Part shown: one piece after another, positions 1 through 9,006 of the stretch
Numbering within the stretch: the first letter of the stretch is position 1
Layout of the letters: each line of letters begins with the position of its first letter
NCBI GenBank assembly: GCA_001798075.1
Contig: MGRG01000007.1
Coordinates: 1-64,000, forward strand
From: Deltaproteobacteria bacterium RIFCSPHIGHO2_01_FULL_43_49
GTDB lineage: Bacteria; UBA10199; SPLOWO2-01-44-7
DNA: 64,000 nucleotides
Direction of reading: 5' to 3'
The notes under the pieces: model-generated
Database searches by the model: none
What the model saw: only the letters and a program-made list of their open reading frames with translations
What the model was told of the DNA's origin: nothing
Made by a program: the position numbers and the translations under genes

Positions 1-110
1 TCACGTACTTTCAGCACCCTCAGCGCCAGGTAGCCAGAGGAAACAAGCTTAATATAAAATGAAGGGAGCTTAAAGCAATTGGCAGATAGGTCGGAGAAGA
101 TTTTAGGCCG
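1..110. repeat. Partial copy of the long branched palindromic repeat (LR family)
   Basis: The segment matches the right flank of the full copies at 4977-5278 and 41705-42020: a CAGGTAGC..AGGAAACAA stretch, a GCAATTGGC end motif and a GGAGAAGATTTTAGGC terminus that runs into the stop codon of the histidine kinase. The left part lies outside the window. Confidence 0.6.
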
Positions 111-1353
111 CCAGTTCGCGATGTTTGATAACAATTGGCTTAAGAGGAAGGGTGAAATAAAAGCGGCTGCCACGGCCCACTTGGCTTTTCACCCAAAGTC
201 TACCACCGTGCAGTTCAATCAACTTTTTGGCTAAGGCCAGCCCGATGCCGGGCCCTTGAAACTCGCGCGTCAATCCCCCCTCCACTTGGTAAAATCCTTC
301 AAAGATTCGATGCAATTTTTCTTCTGCAATGCCGATTCCAGTATCGGCAACACAAATTTCCAACATCTCCCCCTTCTTATCCGCGCTAACTTGCACTTCT
401 CCTCGCGGAGTATATTTCGCGGCATTATCCAAAAGATTTTTAAAAATTTGTCTGACTAGATTGAGATCGCCATAGATGTAAGGGGTGTGATTATCCATAT
501 GAATTTTAAAAGCAGTCCCTGCCCCTAGAGGAATTTCATCACTCAGGCTAGCAACTAACGGCGCCAAATTAAATTGTTGAACATGCAGTGGCAGATTACC
601 CGCTTCTAATTTGGCAAGATCGACCAATGAAGACAAAATTTTTGTCAAGCGAGTGGCACTCTGCAATACTTGAGAGACCAATTTTTGTTGCTCCCTGTTC
701 AAAGGACCATCAATTTCTTCTGCAAGCAACTCGGCAAACCCGACAATGCCTGTGAGAGGGGTTCGCAATTCGTGCGAGAGGTTGGCGATGATTTGCGTTT
801 TTAAATTTTTCACCGAATCGAGCTCCATATTTTGTAGACTCAATTTTTCTTGAAGCAGTGCATTTTGGAGGATCAGCGCAAATTGGCAGCCCAACCAATC
901 GAGCACTTGCAGACAAGCGCCCCGATAGGATTTCTTGCTTTTCTTGAGAGACACAGTGATGAAACCGACAAAGTCATCTTTATCAAACAAAGGGACACAA
1001 ACCTCTGACTGCAGCTGAATGAAAAAATTAAGGCCAACCGACTTGATAGGACTGAAAAGTTTTTCCTCTAATAACTGCTGTCTTGAAAAGGGTCTTCGAA
1101 ATTTCTTAAACCAATTAATTAAACTTGAATAGTCATCTACTCGGAAAGTAAATCCATCCCCCCCCAAACATTGTTTGACGGCATAGCTTTCCTTTTCTTT
1201 CAAAACCAATGTAGCGGCATCAGCGCCGACTGTTTGAGTGAATAATTTTAAGACATTGAGGTATAAATCATCGAGGGAGAGTTGTTTCAAATTAATGGAA
1301 CAGATTTTTCTAGCTAACTCATTGTAATCATAGCCTTTTGATCGGAATATCAA
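103..1353 (-). CDS. Cytoplasmic sensor histidine kinase (GAF-HisKA-HATPase)
   Basis: A 416-aa sensor kinase with no membrane segment, so probably cytoplasmic. An N-terminal GAF-like sensing domain (about residues 25-165) is followed by a HisKA dimerisation helix with the phospho-acceptor in SHELRTPL (His194). The ATP-binding domain carries the N box (NLLDNAAKYTP), the G1 box (DTGIGI) and the G2 box (GPGIGLAL). The start appears to be TTG at 1353, preceded by a strong GGGGGAG ribosome site at good spacing. No response regulator lies beside it. The only response regulator in the window is the NtrC-type activator at 29.9 kb, so pairing of the two is possible but unproven. Its stop codon abuts a palindromic repeat. 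Confidence 0.9.
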   Translation of the reverse strand: MIFRSKGYDYNELARKICSINLKQLSLDDLYLNVLKLFTQTVGADAATLVLKEKESYAVKQCLGGDGFTFRVDDYSSLINWFKKFRRPFSRQQLLEEKLFSPIKSVGLNFFIQLQSEVCVPLFDKDDFVGFITVSLKKSKKSYRGACLQVLDWLGCQFALILQNALLQEKLSLQNMELDSVKNLKTQIIANLSHELRTPLTGIVGFAELLAEEIDGPLNREQQKLVSQVLQSATRLTKILSSLVDLAKLEAGNLPLHVQQFNLAPLVASLSDEIPLGAGTAFKIHMDNHTPYIYGDLNLVRQIFKNLLDNAAKYTPRGEVQVSADKKGEMLEICVADTGIGIAEEKLHRIFEGFYQVEGGLTREFQGPGIGLALAKKLIELHGGRLWVKSQVGRGSRFYFTLPLKPIVIKHRELAA

Positions 1354-1368
1354 AGCCTCTCCCCCTTA

Positions 1369-1412
1369 GTAGGTGTCCGACACCTAGGGCACATAAGTAT
1401 CGGACACTTGAA
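1369..1412. repeat. Pair of short palindromes upstream of the kinase
   Basis: AGGTGTCCGACACCT is a perfect 7-bp-arm palindrome, and a related GTATCGGACACTT lies 20 nt away. The pair sits between tatC and the kinase start, upstream of both. It could be an operator or a small terminator; the function is unknown. Confidence 0.45.
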
Positions 1413-1461
1413 ATTATACATAAAAGTCAATGAGGTTGGCAAGAACAGTTATTCAAAAAAT

Positions 1462-2151
1462 TTAAATTTTCGCTACAAGTACTGAAATCTCAAAGAGAAG
1501 CCAAAGAGGAATGCCAAGCATGAGCATGCTGACAACATCCGGAGGGGTCAAAATAGCGGCAAGGATTGCCAAACAGATAATAATGATGGGGCGTTTTTCA
1601 GAGAGCCATTCGACGGAAACAATTTTAAAGCGAACGAGCGAAACCAAAACCAAAGGGAGCTCAAAGGCGACCCCAAAGCTCAACAAAAACATCAAAACAA
1701 AATTCAGATAATGTTCAATCGTCCATGTCGGTTGAACGCCTAAATCATGACTATACCCCCAAAAGAAAGCTAGCGCCTTCGGGACAACTAAAAAATAGGC
1801 AAAAAAAACGCCGAGACCAAAAAGAAATGTCCCACAACAAAGGATGATCAAAACAACCTTTTTCTCCGCCTTTGATAAACCAGGGGCTATAAAAGACCAA
1901 ACCTGATAACTCAAGATTGGAAAGCCTAAGATGAGGCCTCCAAGGAGTGACAGACGCATGCTCTGAACAAAAACATCGGCCGGTTTGAGAGAGGTTAAGC
2001 TAAGCGTTGCAAAAGAGAACGGTTTTAAAAGCCATTGCAGTATCCAGTCGGTCGCCCAAAAAGAGATAAGAGCCAGGAGAGCAATCACCAAAAGTACCTT
2101 CAAGAGACGGGAACGGAGTTCATCCAAATGATTCCAAAGTGCCATCTGCAT
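1462..2151 (-). CDS. tatC: Sec-independent protein translocase subunit TatC
   Basis: A 229-aa polytopic inner-membrane protein with six hydrophobic segments. It has the TatC hallmarks: the N-terminal HLDELRSRLLK motif that follows the cytosolic tail, PLSYQVWSF-like spacing (ILSYQVWSFIAPGL) after the second helix, and a periplasmic FELPLVL segment. TatC recognises twin-arginine signal peptides and, with TatA/B, exports folded proteins. No tatA or tatB is present nearby. Length is slightly below the usual 240-260 aa. It lies head-to-head with the VWA lipoprotein gene; the two starts are 75 bp apart. Confidence 0.95.
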   Translation of the reverse strand: MQMALWNHLDELRSRLLKVLLVIALLALISFWATDWILQWLLKPFSFATLSLTSLKPADVFVQSMRLSLLGGLILGFPILSYQVWSFIAPGLSKAEKKVVLIILCCGTFLFGLGVFFAYFLVVPKALAFFWGYSHDLGVQPTWTIEHYLNFVLMFLLSFGVAFELPLVLVSLVRFKIVSVEWLSEKRPIIIICLAILAAILTPPDVVSMLMLGIPLWLLFEISVLVAKI

Positions 2152-2226
2152 GACCGCCTCATACCCAGCAAGTGCAAGAAAATCAATCCCTTTTCAAGCA
2201 AGGGTCATTATGATACAAATGAAAAT

Positions 2227-4728
2227 ATGGTGAAAAACGAACGGGTCCTGTCCCTCCGTGTTACCGTGGGGGCCCCTAACAAAACCCCACGGCTAACACT
2301 TCGGGACACCCGTTCGTTTTTCACTGCGTTTTTTGGGGCACTGTTTGTTCTTTTGATACTTGGGTTTGGTTGTTCTTCCAAAAAAGAAGTCGGCCAAAAA
2401 GAGGAGCCACAAAAAGTTCAGGTGGCCTCCTCTACCCTTGAGCTGAAAGCGGAAAAACAAGCCCCCTCAAAAAGCGCTGCCGAAACACTGAGCCTTATTC
2501 CCCTTCCTTTGGAGAGCGGGCAAGTCACGCAGCCACCGCTCGAAACCAAACCTCTACCGCAGTCCATTCCATTCCAGCCAACGATTATCAAGGGAGGTCT
2601 TGCTGTCGAGTTGATTGTCGATGCTTCAGGAAGCATGAATGGTATTTTAGGCGCCGATACTAAATTCAATATTGCAAAGTCACTACTCGAAGACCTAGCA
2701 AGGCAATGGAGTGGGCTTAAAGAACCGGCAGTCAATCTGGCGATAAGAACTTTTGGATCGGAATACCCATTGGAGGCCAATCAGTGCGATGACACTAAAA
2801 TGATCCTTCCCGTTGGAGCGATTGATTCCATAAAAGTTAAGGAAAGCTTGAACCTAATTCAAGCAAAAGGTTCCAGTCCCATTGCTTATGCCTTGAGAAA
2901 AGCCGCGGAAGATTTGGGTCAGCAAAATGAAGACCGTGTCGTTATTTTATTGACCGATGGAAAAGATACCTGCGAGCAAGACCCCTGCACTGTTTCCAAG
3001 GAGCTCTATGAAGGTGTCTATAAAATCATCACCCATGTGGTTGGCTTTGACGTAGCGCAAGAAGACGAAGCAACACTCAAATGTATCGCCGATGCCTCGA
3101 GGGGTGTCTTTTTGGTCGCAAGAAATAAAGAAGAGCTGGCGAGTGCCTTGGACGAAGCGTTGCGCTCTACGGTTCCCTATAACTTGCGACTCAAAGTTTT
3201 AGTCGGTGGCAGCCCTCTTCCAACAACGATCACTGTCTACAAGAGCGGAACGCAAGAAATGGTTCAAAGAGAACAAAGTTATGGGATTGAACTTTTTCGC
3301 TTGAAACCGGGCAACTATGACATTCTTGTTGAATATGCCAACTCGATCGAAGCCAGCAAGCCCTCCAAAATTTTAAAAGGTGTTGAGTTAACCGAACAAG
3401 GAAAGGTGGAGCAAGAAGTCCGCTTTGATTTGGCCTCGGTAACACTGTCCGCGCGGGATGCCAAAGGAGAACCAGCCAAAACAGAATACCAATTTTACAA
3501 AGCGGGGAGCCAGGAAAAAGTGGCGGCGTTTACTTCGGATGGAGGAGAAAAAACAATCTTTATCGCACCAGGAAGTTATGACCTTGTTGCCAATCGAGTT
3601 GCAGAAGGCCAAGAAATGACGTTGCTGGAACCGGCCATTAATTTGACAATCGAACAAGGTTTTATCAAACATTTCGCATTTCAAACAGGGACTCTCGTTT
3701 TAAAGGCGCAGACATCCTTGAAACAACCGGTTGGAATACTCTACCAGGTAACCAAAGCGGGTAATCCAGGGGCTATCGTTACCAAGGGGCAGGCCGACAG
3801 TTCGGGGGGAAAAATTGAGTTGCCCCCTGGTGACTATGATATTTACGTCGAGGGACAAGACCCCGCTGCACAACTCCAAGCAAAGGGCGAAATTAAAAAT
3901 ATCAAAATGGAGGGAGGCGCCATTTTAGAAAAAATGGCCACTTTGATCGTTGGAACTTTAAATCTTCAGGCTTTCAAAACAGAAAAAGATTTCGCACCGA
4001 CCGAATTCAAAATTATCAATCCAGCAGACAACAGAGAAGTCGCCAAGCTAACCGCAAAAGAGGGAAAGGCCTCCATCGCCTTGCCACCTGGGAAATACGA
4101 CATTCAAGCCTTGTTGATTTCTACTTTCTATACAAAACCACCCATGAAGGAGGCCAAAGGAGTAGCGATCGAAGAAGGAAAAACTCTCGATCAAACTTTG
4201 CGTTTTGAATTGGGGACTTTAAAACTTTTGGGAAGAAATTCTAAAGAGCAACGTATTAATTCCAAGCTTTATATTTATGAAGGGGGCACAGAAAATGTGG
4301 TGGCCTCTGCCGGCCCTCAAGAAGGTTGGGTTCAATTTGATTTGGCGCCGGGCAACTACGACGTAAAAGTGGAAGATGCGCAAGCAACTGTCGATCCTAA
4401 ACCATATGTCTGGCAGCGCGATATTACGATAGAAGTCAATAGTCTTTATGTACGCGAAGCGGTCTTCACCAATGCAAAATTAAGATTGATTGGCCGTGGA
4501 ACCAACAATGAAATTGTACCGGTCGAATTTAAAGTTTATGAATATGGACATGATCGACCGTTGTTAAACGGTGTCACGGGGCAAGATTGGCAATCCTTTG
4601 ATATGCCCCCTGGCAAATATTACATCGAAGCCAGTTTTCATGATTTAGATACTTCCCAAACCCTCAAGAAGTGGGTCAACCTCAAAGTCGCCGAAAACGA
4701 ATTCGTCGAGCAGGAACTCCGCTTTTAA
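2227..4728 (+). CDS. VWA-domain lipoprotein with six carboxypeptidase-regulatory-like repeats
   Basis: An 833-aa exported protein, read from ATG 2227 because residues upstream of it look non-coding and a signal sequence begins there. The signal peptide (MVKNER, then FFTAFFGALFVLLILGFG before Cys49) is split by a palindromic insert encoding about 20 residues. The GFGC cleavage box is a non-canonical lipobox. A von Willebrand A domain follows, with the metal-binding motif DASGSM (Asp132) and TDGKDTC at 243-249. The C-terminal half has six beta-sandwich repeats, each ending in a (K/P/A)PG-x-Y-(D/Y) turn (for example PPGKYDI, APGNYDV). Such proteins sit on the cell surface or in the periplasm and bind protein partners. 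A metal-dependent adhesive role is inferred from the VWA domain only. Confidence 0.8.
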   Translation: MVKNERVLSLRVTVGAPNKTPRLTLRDTRSFFTAFFGALFVLLILGFGCSSKKEVGQKEEPQKVQVASSTLELKAEKQAPSKSAAETLSLIPLPLESGQVTQPPLETKPLPQSIPFQPTIIKGGLAVELIVDASGSMNGILGADTKFNIAKSLLEDLARQWSGLKEPAVNLAIRTFGSEYPLEANQCDDTKMILPVGAIDSIKVKESLNLIQAKGSSPIAYALRKAAEDLGQQNEDRVVILLTDGKDTCEQDPCTVSKELYEGVYKIITHVVGFDVAQEDEATLKCIADASRGVFLVARNKEELASALDEALRSTVPYNLRLKVLVGGSPLPTTITVYKSGTQEMVQREQSYGIELFRLKPGNYDILVEYANSIEASKPSKILKGVELTEQGKVEQEVRFDLASVTLSARDAKGEPAKTEYQFYKAGSQEKVAAFTSDGGEKTIFIAPGSYDLVANRVAEGQEMTLLEPAINLTIEQGFIKHFAFQTGTLVLKAQTSLKQPVGILYQVTKAGNPGAIVTKGQADSSGGKIELPPGDYDIYVEGQDPAAQLQAKGEIKNIKMEGGAILEKMATLIVGTLNLQAFKTEKDFAPTEFKIINPADNREVAKLTAKEGKASIALPPGKYDIQALLISTFYTKPPMKEAKGVAIEEGKTLDQTLRFELGTLKLLGRNSKEQRINSKLYIYEGGTENVVASAGPQEGWVQFDLAPGNYDVKVEDAQATVDPKPYVWQRDITIEVNSLYVREAVFTNAKLRLIGRGTNNEIVPVEFKVYEYGHDRPLLNGVTGQDWQSFDMPPGKYYIEASFHDLDTSQTLKKWVNLKVAENEFVEQELRF
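2230..2324. repeat. In-frame palindromic element, copy A (in VWA lipoprotein signal peptide)
   Basis: A 95-bp near-perfect palindrome. The outer 17 bp (2230-2246) pair exactly with 2308-2324; the inner part, CTGTCCCTCCGTGTT to GTGGGG, pairs with its partner apart from small bulges around a short loop. It is read through in frame and encodes LSLRVTVGAPNKTPRLTLR, nearly the same peptide as copy C in SctJ. Confidence 0.85.
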
Positions 4729-4734
4729 ATTCTT

Positions 4735-4970
4735 CTCCGGCTTATACGCCAATTGCTCCCGGGCAGGAGTGGGGATGTTCAAAACGGTGCTCCACTTCGG
4801 GCTATCTCGTCAAAAAAATAATTTCGTTTCAAAAGATGCAGATAGTATCTTACCTGCCGTCAGCTCTATCTGCAGAAACGAATATTATTTTATTTGACTC
4901 AATACGCCCTCGTTCCCGCACAATGTTTTTCACACCCCCCACTCCTGCCCTCGCGCAATTGGCACACAAG
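4735..4970. repeat. Long imperfect hairpin directly after the VWA lipoprotein gene
   Basis: GCCAATTGC at about 4748 pairs with GCAATTGGC at about 4957. Inside, GGGCAGGAGTGGGG pairs with CCCCACTCCTGCCC and a second AT-rich stem (AATTTCGTTTC with GAAACGAAT) closes the centre. It starts a few bases after the stop codon, so it could act as a 3' end structure of that mRNA. It has no coding content. Confidence 0.65.
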
Positions 4971-4976
4971 CGCTAT

Positions 4977-5278
4977 GAACTATAGCTACAGTTCGGAGTG
5001 TATGGATGATTCTCGCGCAAGCGAGCCTTCTTTATGTTTTTTAATAAGTTTGTCTTCCTACTAGCGTGACTGCGAGGGGGTGTGGGTGGCTTCTCGCAGC
5101 CCCGCCACACATTACGGGGGCTATTTAAGTAATTGGCGGGGCGAGAGAGAGCGCTAATTGGGGGTGGTAACCCCCAATTAGATAGCGTCCCCCACACCCC
5201 CTCGCAGTCAGGTAGCTAGGAGGAAACAAACTTAAACAAATAAAGAGGCTCGCTTGCGCGACGATTAGCTATGCTGGA
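4977..5278. repeat. Long branched palindromic repeat, copy LR1
   Basis: The outer stem is TCGCGCAAGCGAGCC (5013-5027) with its complement at 5247-5261. The middle stem is 19 bp perfect, 5068-5086 with 5191-5209. Two inner hairpins follow: GCCCCGCC..GGCGGGGC and CTAATTGGGGG..CCCCCAATTAG (5154-5181). Copies occur at 41705-42020 and, inverted, at 34801-35062, with paired base changes that keep the stems. It abuts the stop of the gene at 5286. Confidence 0.85.
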
Positions 5279-5285
5279 GAGGGGT

Positions 5286-8099
5286 TTAATTTAATAAAGC
5301 AGGAAGCAGTTGCAAGAGGAGGCGGTCGGTGTGGGGGTCCCAGGCGAAATCGAAACCCTCCGGTCCCCAGACAAGTTTTGGAAGTTCGAACTCTGTTAAT
5401 GGCAAGCGAACGGCCCGTGGAATTTTGATTTTGATCTCTTCTCCTGGTTCATCAAAGCCGCCAACAGCCAGCTGTAGTTTGTTGTCGAGTGTGGTGAGCA
5501 AACTGCCCGATGGAATAATGGTAGCGTTTGTCCCTCTCTTTTCCGTAATCCACCACCTCGAATCCAAAGGTAACAATCGCACCATGATATAAAAATTTTC
5601 CGGATCCTCCGGCAAAACAGCCAACGGTGAAAATGTGGCGGCCAGTTTTAAAGATAACTTCGCCACAATCAAACGCTCGCGCTCCGATTCGATCGCCAAT
5701 TCCCAATCAGCAAATTCAATCTGAATTTTTCCCTTCTCATCCAACACATCAATTCTTAAAGGATAAGCAAGAGAGGGAATCAAAACGAGTTTTAAGGGGG
5801 CTGTGGGCTCCAAATAGCCAAAATCAGAAATGGGGGCTCCCAAAATCTCTCTAGCACGAGGGCGAATGTTACACAGGGCATTTGGTTTTTGACCCTCCTT
5901 CGTCACACAAGCCGTTTCGAAATCAATCCCCAACTTTTTGTAAAAGGCATCATCTAATGTTAGAGAAAAATGTTCCTGCTGGGTCCCTTGCAAACCAAAC
6001 AGCAATTGCCCAAACACGGCAAAAGAAAGCCCCATCGAAATCCCACCCTTTTCTGGACTGATAACTAAATAGTCTGGGCTCTGTTTCGGCACCAAAATAG
6101 CATTCCCCTTTTTGAGCGATTTTGGATTGCCAAAACGAGTTTTGAGAGAAACCATCAAGCCGGTCGGCAAAATTTTGAGGGAGTCGATACCGACATGCCC
6201 ATCAAAGCTAAAAAAGTCAGTCATACGATGAACGAAAACTCCTTCTTGAAAAGTATTGTGAAGTGCCAGTGTTCCTTGGCAAGCGTAAGCCGCATTGATC
6301 GCATCCAAAATTCTTTTCTGAATGACACCACCCGTTTGCCGATCGACAACATTTAACGCATGACAGATCTCATCCATTTTCTCAGAAATTTTCTGTGAGG
6401 TGTCACAGACCGCAAAAGCACCCGATGGGCTTGCATTCCCCTCAAATTGCGAGGGGGCCAAAAGGGCCGGCATTTTCAGACAACTTCCTCCTTTGTATTC
6501 ACAATCGGTGTAGGAACTAGACAATTTCCAAAAAGACTTTCCGGAAACAGAAACCTGTTCCAAAATGGGTTCCAGTTGCAATTTTTTAAAACTGATTTTT
6601 AAAGGCAAGGGGTCCATATCGGGAACGCCGTCGTTATTCTCATCTTTTACGAGTTGAAGCCCTAAAGAAACATCTTCAGCACTCACATTCATTTTAAGTT
6701 GGTTCGGATCAAAAGAAAGAGGAGAAAGGGTTAGCTTCCCAATCTGCGGCGCTTTGGTAATTTTAATTTTGGCGCCCAAACCGGCTCCTTTGGAGCAATA
6801 GGAAAGATCGCTTATTGGGTTAGTCGCGCTGGTTTTAGAAGAACCCCCAGAACCTTGTACAGCTTGTGCTAGCCAAGTATGAAATGCTGGTGAGTTAAGA
6901 TATTGGTTCAGACTAGAAATCAGTGTTTCGTTCACAACTGGTTTTGGAATCCAAACTTGAGCGGCTTTCTGTAAAAATTCGGAAGCTTGAAGCGATTTTC
7001 CCCAGCCAAATGAAACCGATTCTTTCAATTTTTCTGTTCCCAAATTTGCTTCAATCAACGCGGTGTTGTAACCCTTTTTTGGCAACAAATCTGTTTTGAA
7101 AATGCCATTTTCATCGGCGCACAGTGGCTGCGGCTTTTCCAAATTAAAGGTGACTTGCACTGCATCGCTACAGAGGGCTTCCTGAAATCCAGGAATGCGA
7201 AAGGTAAGAGTAGGAGGAGTGCTTTGCAAGTCATCCAAAAATAGCCCCTCTCCGATCTGGGCGGGCAAAGGAGACAAAATTTCAATTTGAGCGATAGACC
7301 CACCGACTTCAAAAGCAGGAAGAACCATTTTGGGACATCTGGTTTTTTCAAAGCCGGTGGCGGCATTGCAGACAGTGAGTGAGAGTTGGTTTGTCCCTGG
7401 CTCCGTTGTGATGTTCACGACAAAACGACCTTGAGCCCCCTGCACCGTATTGGTTTCACAGCGAATCGTTTTTGGAGAAACACCGGCAACTTTATTTTCA
7501 ACGGAGACAATAACACCTCCTGTTGAGGCACCAATGAAATCACAGACATCGCTGCAACCCTTTAACAAATCGAGGGTGACACGTGCCTGTTTTCCACTGG
7601 TTTCTTGAGTCACCACATCGGAAGTTAATGTTGGAGCGATAACGTGACTGGTTCTCTGCGTCAGTTGCATAGGACTACCCTGAAGACGAGAGGCCGAGAC
7701 AAAAATCGTGTAGGGTCCAAACTCCTTCAAACCAGCCCGCACGGCAAAATGTCCATCTTCCTGAAGACAAAAATTTTGATCCTCTGAAAGAAAAATCTCC
7801 CAACAATTTTCTTCCAACGGTTTTGATAAAATAATGGTTTGCAACTCCTTGGTATATTCATGCTGAGTTGCAACGGTGAGTTCACTCAAAACGGATGTTT
7901 TGAGATTGAGCCTTCCTTTGAGAATGGCAAAATCCTCTTTGACACTACCGACAGCGGTGTTGAGACATAAAAAACTACTCCCCTCTTCACACACCAAGGG
8001 TTTGGGGATTTGACACCTAAGCTGCGTATTGGCATCTGCAGCATATGCAGTGACTTGTTGAAGGAGGAGTAAAATTACCAAGTAAAATATTCGTTTCAT
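5286..8099 (-). CDS. Large Sec-exported protein of unknown function
   Basis: A 937-aa protein with a clear N-terminal signal peptide (MKRIFYLVILLLLQQ, cut near AYAA) and many cysteines in the first 350 residues. It is rich in beta-strand patterns, and its N-terminal half resembles repeated bacterial Ig-like modules. One calcium-loop-like stretch, DENNDGVPDMDP, lies near residue 480. I do not recognise the family. The fold pattern and the neighbouring large exported proteins suggest a cell-surface or periplasmic structural role. Its promoter is probably the FliA-like site at 8244-8272, about 145 bp upstream, which would put it under the same control as the T3SS substrates. Confidence 0.75.
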   Translation of the reverse strand: MKRIFYLVILLLLQQVTAYAADANTQLRCQIPKPLVCEEGSSFLCLNTAVGSVKEDFAILKGRLNLKTSVLSELTVATQHEYTKELQTIILSKPLEENCWEIFLSEDQNFCLQEDGHFAVRAGLKEFGPYTIFVSASRLQGSPMQLTQRTSHVIAPTLTSDVVTQETSGKQARVTLDLLKGCSDVCDFIGASTGGVIVSVENKVAGVSPKTIRCETNTVQGAQGRFVVNITTEPGTNQLSLTVCNAATGFEKTRCPKMVLPAFEVGGSIAQIEILSPLPAQIGEGLFLDDLQSTPPTLTFRIPGFQEALCSDAVQVTFNLEKPQPLCADENGIFKTDLLPKKGYNTALIEANLGTEKLKESVSFGWGKSLQASEFLQKAAQVWIPKPVVNETLISSLNQYLNSPAFHTWLAQAVQGSGGSSKTSATNPISDLSYCSKGAGLGAKIKITKAPQIGKLTLSPLSFDPNQLKMNVSAEDVSLGLQLVKDENNDGVPDMDPLPLKISFKKLQLEPILEQVSVSGKSFWKLSSSYTDCEYKGGSCLKMPALLAPSQFEGNASPSGAFAVCDTSQKISEKMDEICHALNVVDRQTGGVIQKRILDAINAAYACQGTLALHNTFQEGVFVHRMTDFFSFDGHVGIDSLKILPTGLMVSLKTRFGNPKSLKKGNAILVPKQSPDYLVISPEKGGISMGLSFAVFGQLLFGLQGTQQEHFSLTLDDAFYKKLGIDFETACVTKEGQKPNALCNIRPRAREILGAPISDFGYLEPTAPLKLVLIPSLAYPLRIDVLDEKGKIQIEFADWELAIESERERLIVAKLSLKLAATFSPLAVLPEDPENFYIMVRLLPLDSRWWITEKRGTNATIIPSGSLLTTLDNKLQLAVGGFDEPGEEIKIKIPRAVRLPLTEFELPKLVWGPEGFDFAWDPHTDRLLLQLLPALLN

Positions 8100-8109
8100 A
8101 GAAAAATCT

Positions 8110-8236
8110 TAAATCCTAAATTCGAAATCCTAAACAAATTCTAAATTCCAAGCCAAAAATCCCAAACCATTTGGAGAATTGAGATTTGGAAAATTCGAAT
8201 TCGTTTAGAATTTAGAGATTCGAATTTCGAACTTCC
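8110..8236. repeat. AT-rich imperfect palindrome
   Basis: AAATTCGAAATCCTAAA on the left pairs with TTTAGAATTTAGAGATTCG on the right around a central loop near 8170. It lies in the leader of the 937-aa protein gene. It resembles the AT-rich palindrome inside sctR and has no coding content. Confidence 0.6.
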
Positions 8237-8243
8237 TTAGCTG

Positions 8244-8300
8244 TATTCGCTTCTTATTCCAAAAAGTTGCTTGGAGTCATGACGCGGGATGTCAGCCTAC
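8244..8300 (-). promoter_or_regulatory. Candidate FliA-type promoter with upstream TGAC-n-GTCA palindrome
   Basis: AAGCAACTTT (8263-8272, minus) is followed after 11 nt by AGCGAATA, a weak match to GCCGATAA. Upstream are GCGTCATGACTCC and GGCTGACATC. The whole 50-bp block is repeated at 10109-10163, in front of the HTH-repeat gene. The -35 is strong and the -10 is poor. Confidence 0.5.
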
Positions 8301-8312
8301 TGGGATTTATCT

Positions 8313-8735
8313 TTAGGCCGCTAATTTTAAGTTTAAATCAGGAAATATTTTAAGAAGCTTTGTTAAGGTTTTCCATTCTGGGTTCGCCGTTTTGGCATTT
8401 TCTAATTTTTGATAACTATATAAAGGAATCCCTAATTGCCCCGCTGTCTCCTTTTGTGTCCACTTTTTTAATAAACGCTCTCTGCGAATTAAAAAAGCAA
8501 GGGCTATTTTCGGATCGACTTGGATAGAAATAATACCATGTTTAAGAATATTTCGCTTTGGTAAAGGAAAAATAACTGTAGAATCTTCTGGTTCATCGAG
8601 GTACAAATCCAACGCCTCCTTTAAGTTTTTCTTTAATTCCTGCAAGGTCTTACCTTGGCTGACACAGCCTTTGAGCTCAATACAATTCCCCCAAAACCCC
8701 TTTTTCTCCTTATGAATTTTAAAATGATATCGCAT
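8313..8735 (-). CDS. hicB: HicB-family antitoxin with C-terminal helix-turn-helix
   Basis: A 140-aa protein. Residues 1-50 form the HicB fold (FWGNCIELKGCVSQGKTLQEL and a following helix LKEALDLYL). The C-terminal part (about 85-140) is a Cro/C1-type helix-turn-helix (KETAGQLGIPLYSYQKLENA). HicB proteins neutralise the HicA ribonuclease and repress their own operon. It is the second gene of the pair, starting 2 bp after hicA stops, so the two are translated together. The operator is at 8946-8965. Confidence 0.85.
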   Translation of the reverse strand: MRYHFKIHKEKKGFWGNCIELKGCVSQGKTLQELKKNLKEALDLYLDEPEDSTVIFPLPKRNILKHGIISIQVDPKIALAFLIRRERLLKKWTQKETAGQLGIPLYSYQKLENAKTANPEWKTLTKLLKIFPDLNLKLAA

Positions 8736-8736
8736 A

Positions 8737-8919
8737 TTATCTCCTTAAACCTAATCTTTTAATCAATTTATTCTCTAAACCCTTTGCCAACTCACGATGA
8801 AGGGGGATTGTTTCCCTTTCGGATCCCTTGCCCATTTGAACATGACTCCCTTTTTGCCGTAACACCACCCAACCGTGGCGTTCAAACAACCGAATCATCT
8901 CTTTCCCACTCAACGCCAC
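8737..8919 (-). CDS. hicA: HicA-family mRNA interferase toxin
   Basis: A 60-aa protein of normal HicA length, with the dsRBD-like fold and the conserved G-S-H motif (LRQKGSHVQM, catalytic His) followed by PLHRELAKGL. HicA cleaves mRNA independently of the ribosome when HicB is lost. The start is probably GTG 8919, preceded by GGAGA. Toxin-first order is typical for hicAB. The module separates two genes that each have a FliA-type promoter block, and is flanked by an 11-bp direct repeat (8276-8286, 8991-9001). Confidence 0.85.
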   Translation of the reverse strand: MALSGKEMIRLFERHGWVVLRQKGSHVQMGKGSERETIPLHRELAKGLENKLIKRLGLRR

Positions 8920-8942
8920 CGCGTCTCCTCTCCTACAAAACC

Positions 8943-8970
8943 ATTATACCAACTATAGTTGGTATGTCAA
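8943..8970 (-). promoter_or_regulatory. hicAB promoter with palindromic operator
   Basis: TTGACA (8965-8970, minus) and TATAAT (8943-8948) are separated by 16 nt. A perfect 20-bp palindrome (8946-8965, ATACCAACTA and its complement) fills the spacer and touches both elements, as expected for repression by the HicB HTH. Confidence 0.85.
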
Positions 8971-9006
8971 TCTTTTTCAATATGCTTACGGTCATGACGC
9001 GCTTTG

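Noticed and set aside
4957-4975. TTGGCACACAAGCGCT as a sigma-54 promoter
   Set aside because: The GG to GC distance is 9, not 10, and the site is the end of a palindromic repeat that recurs at other places without promoter context.
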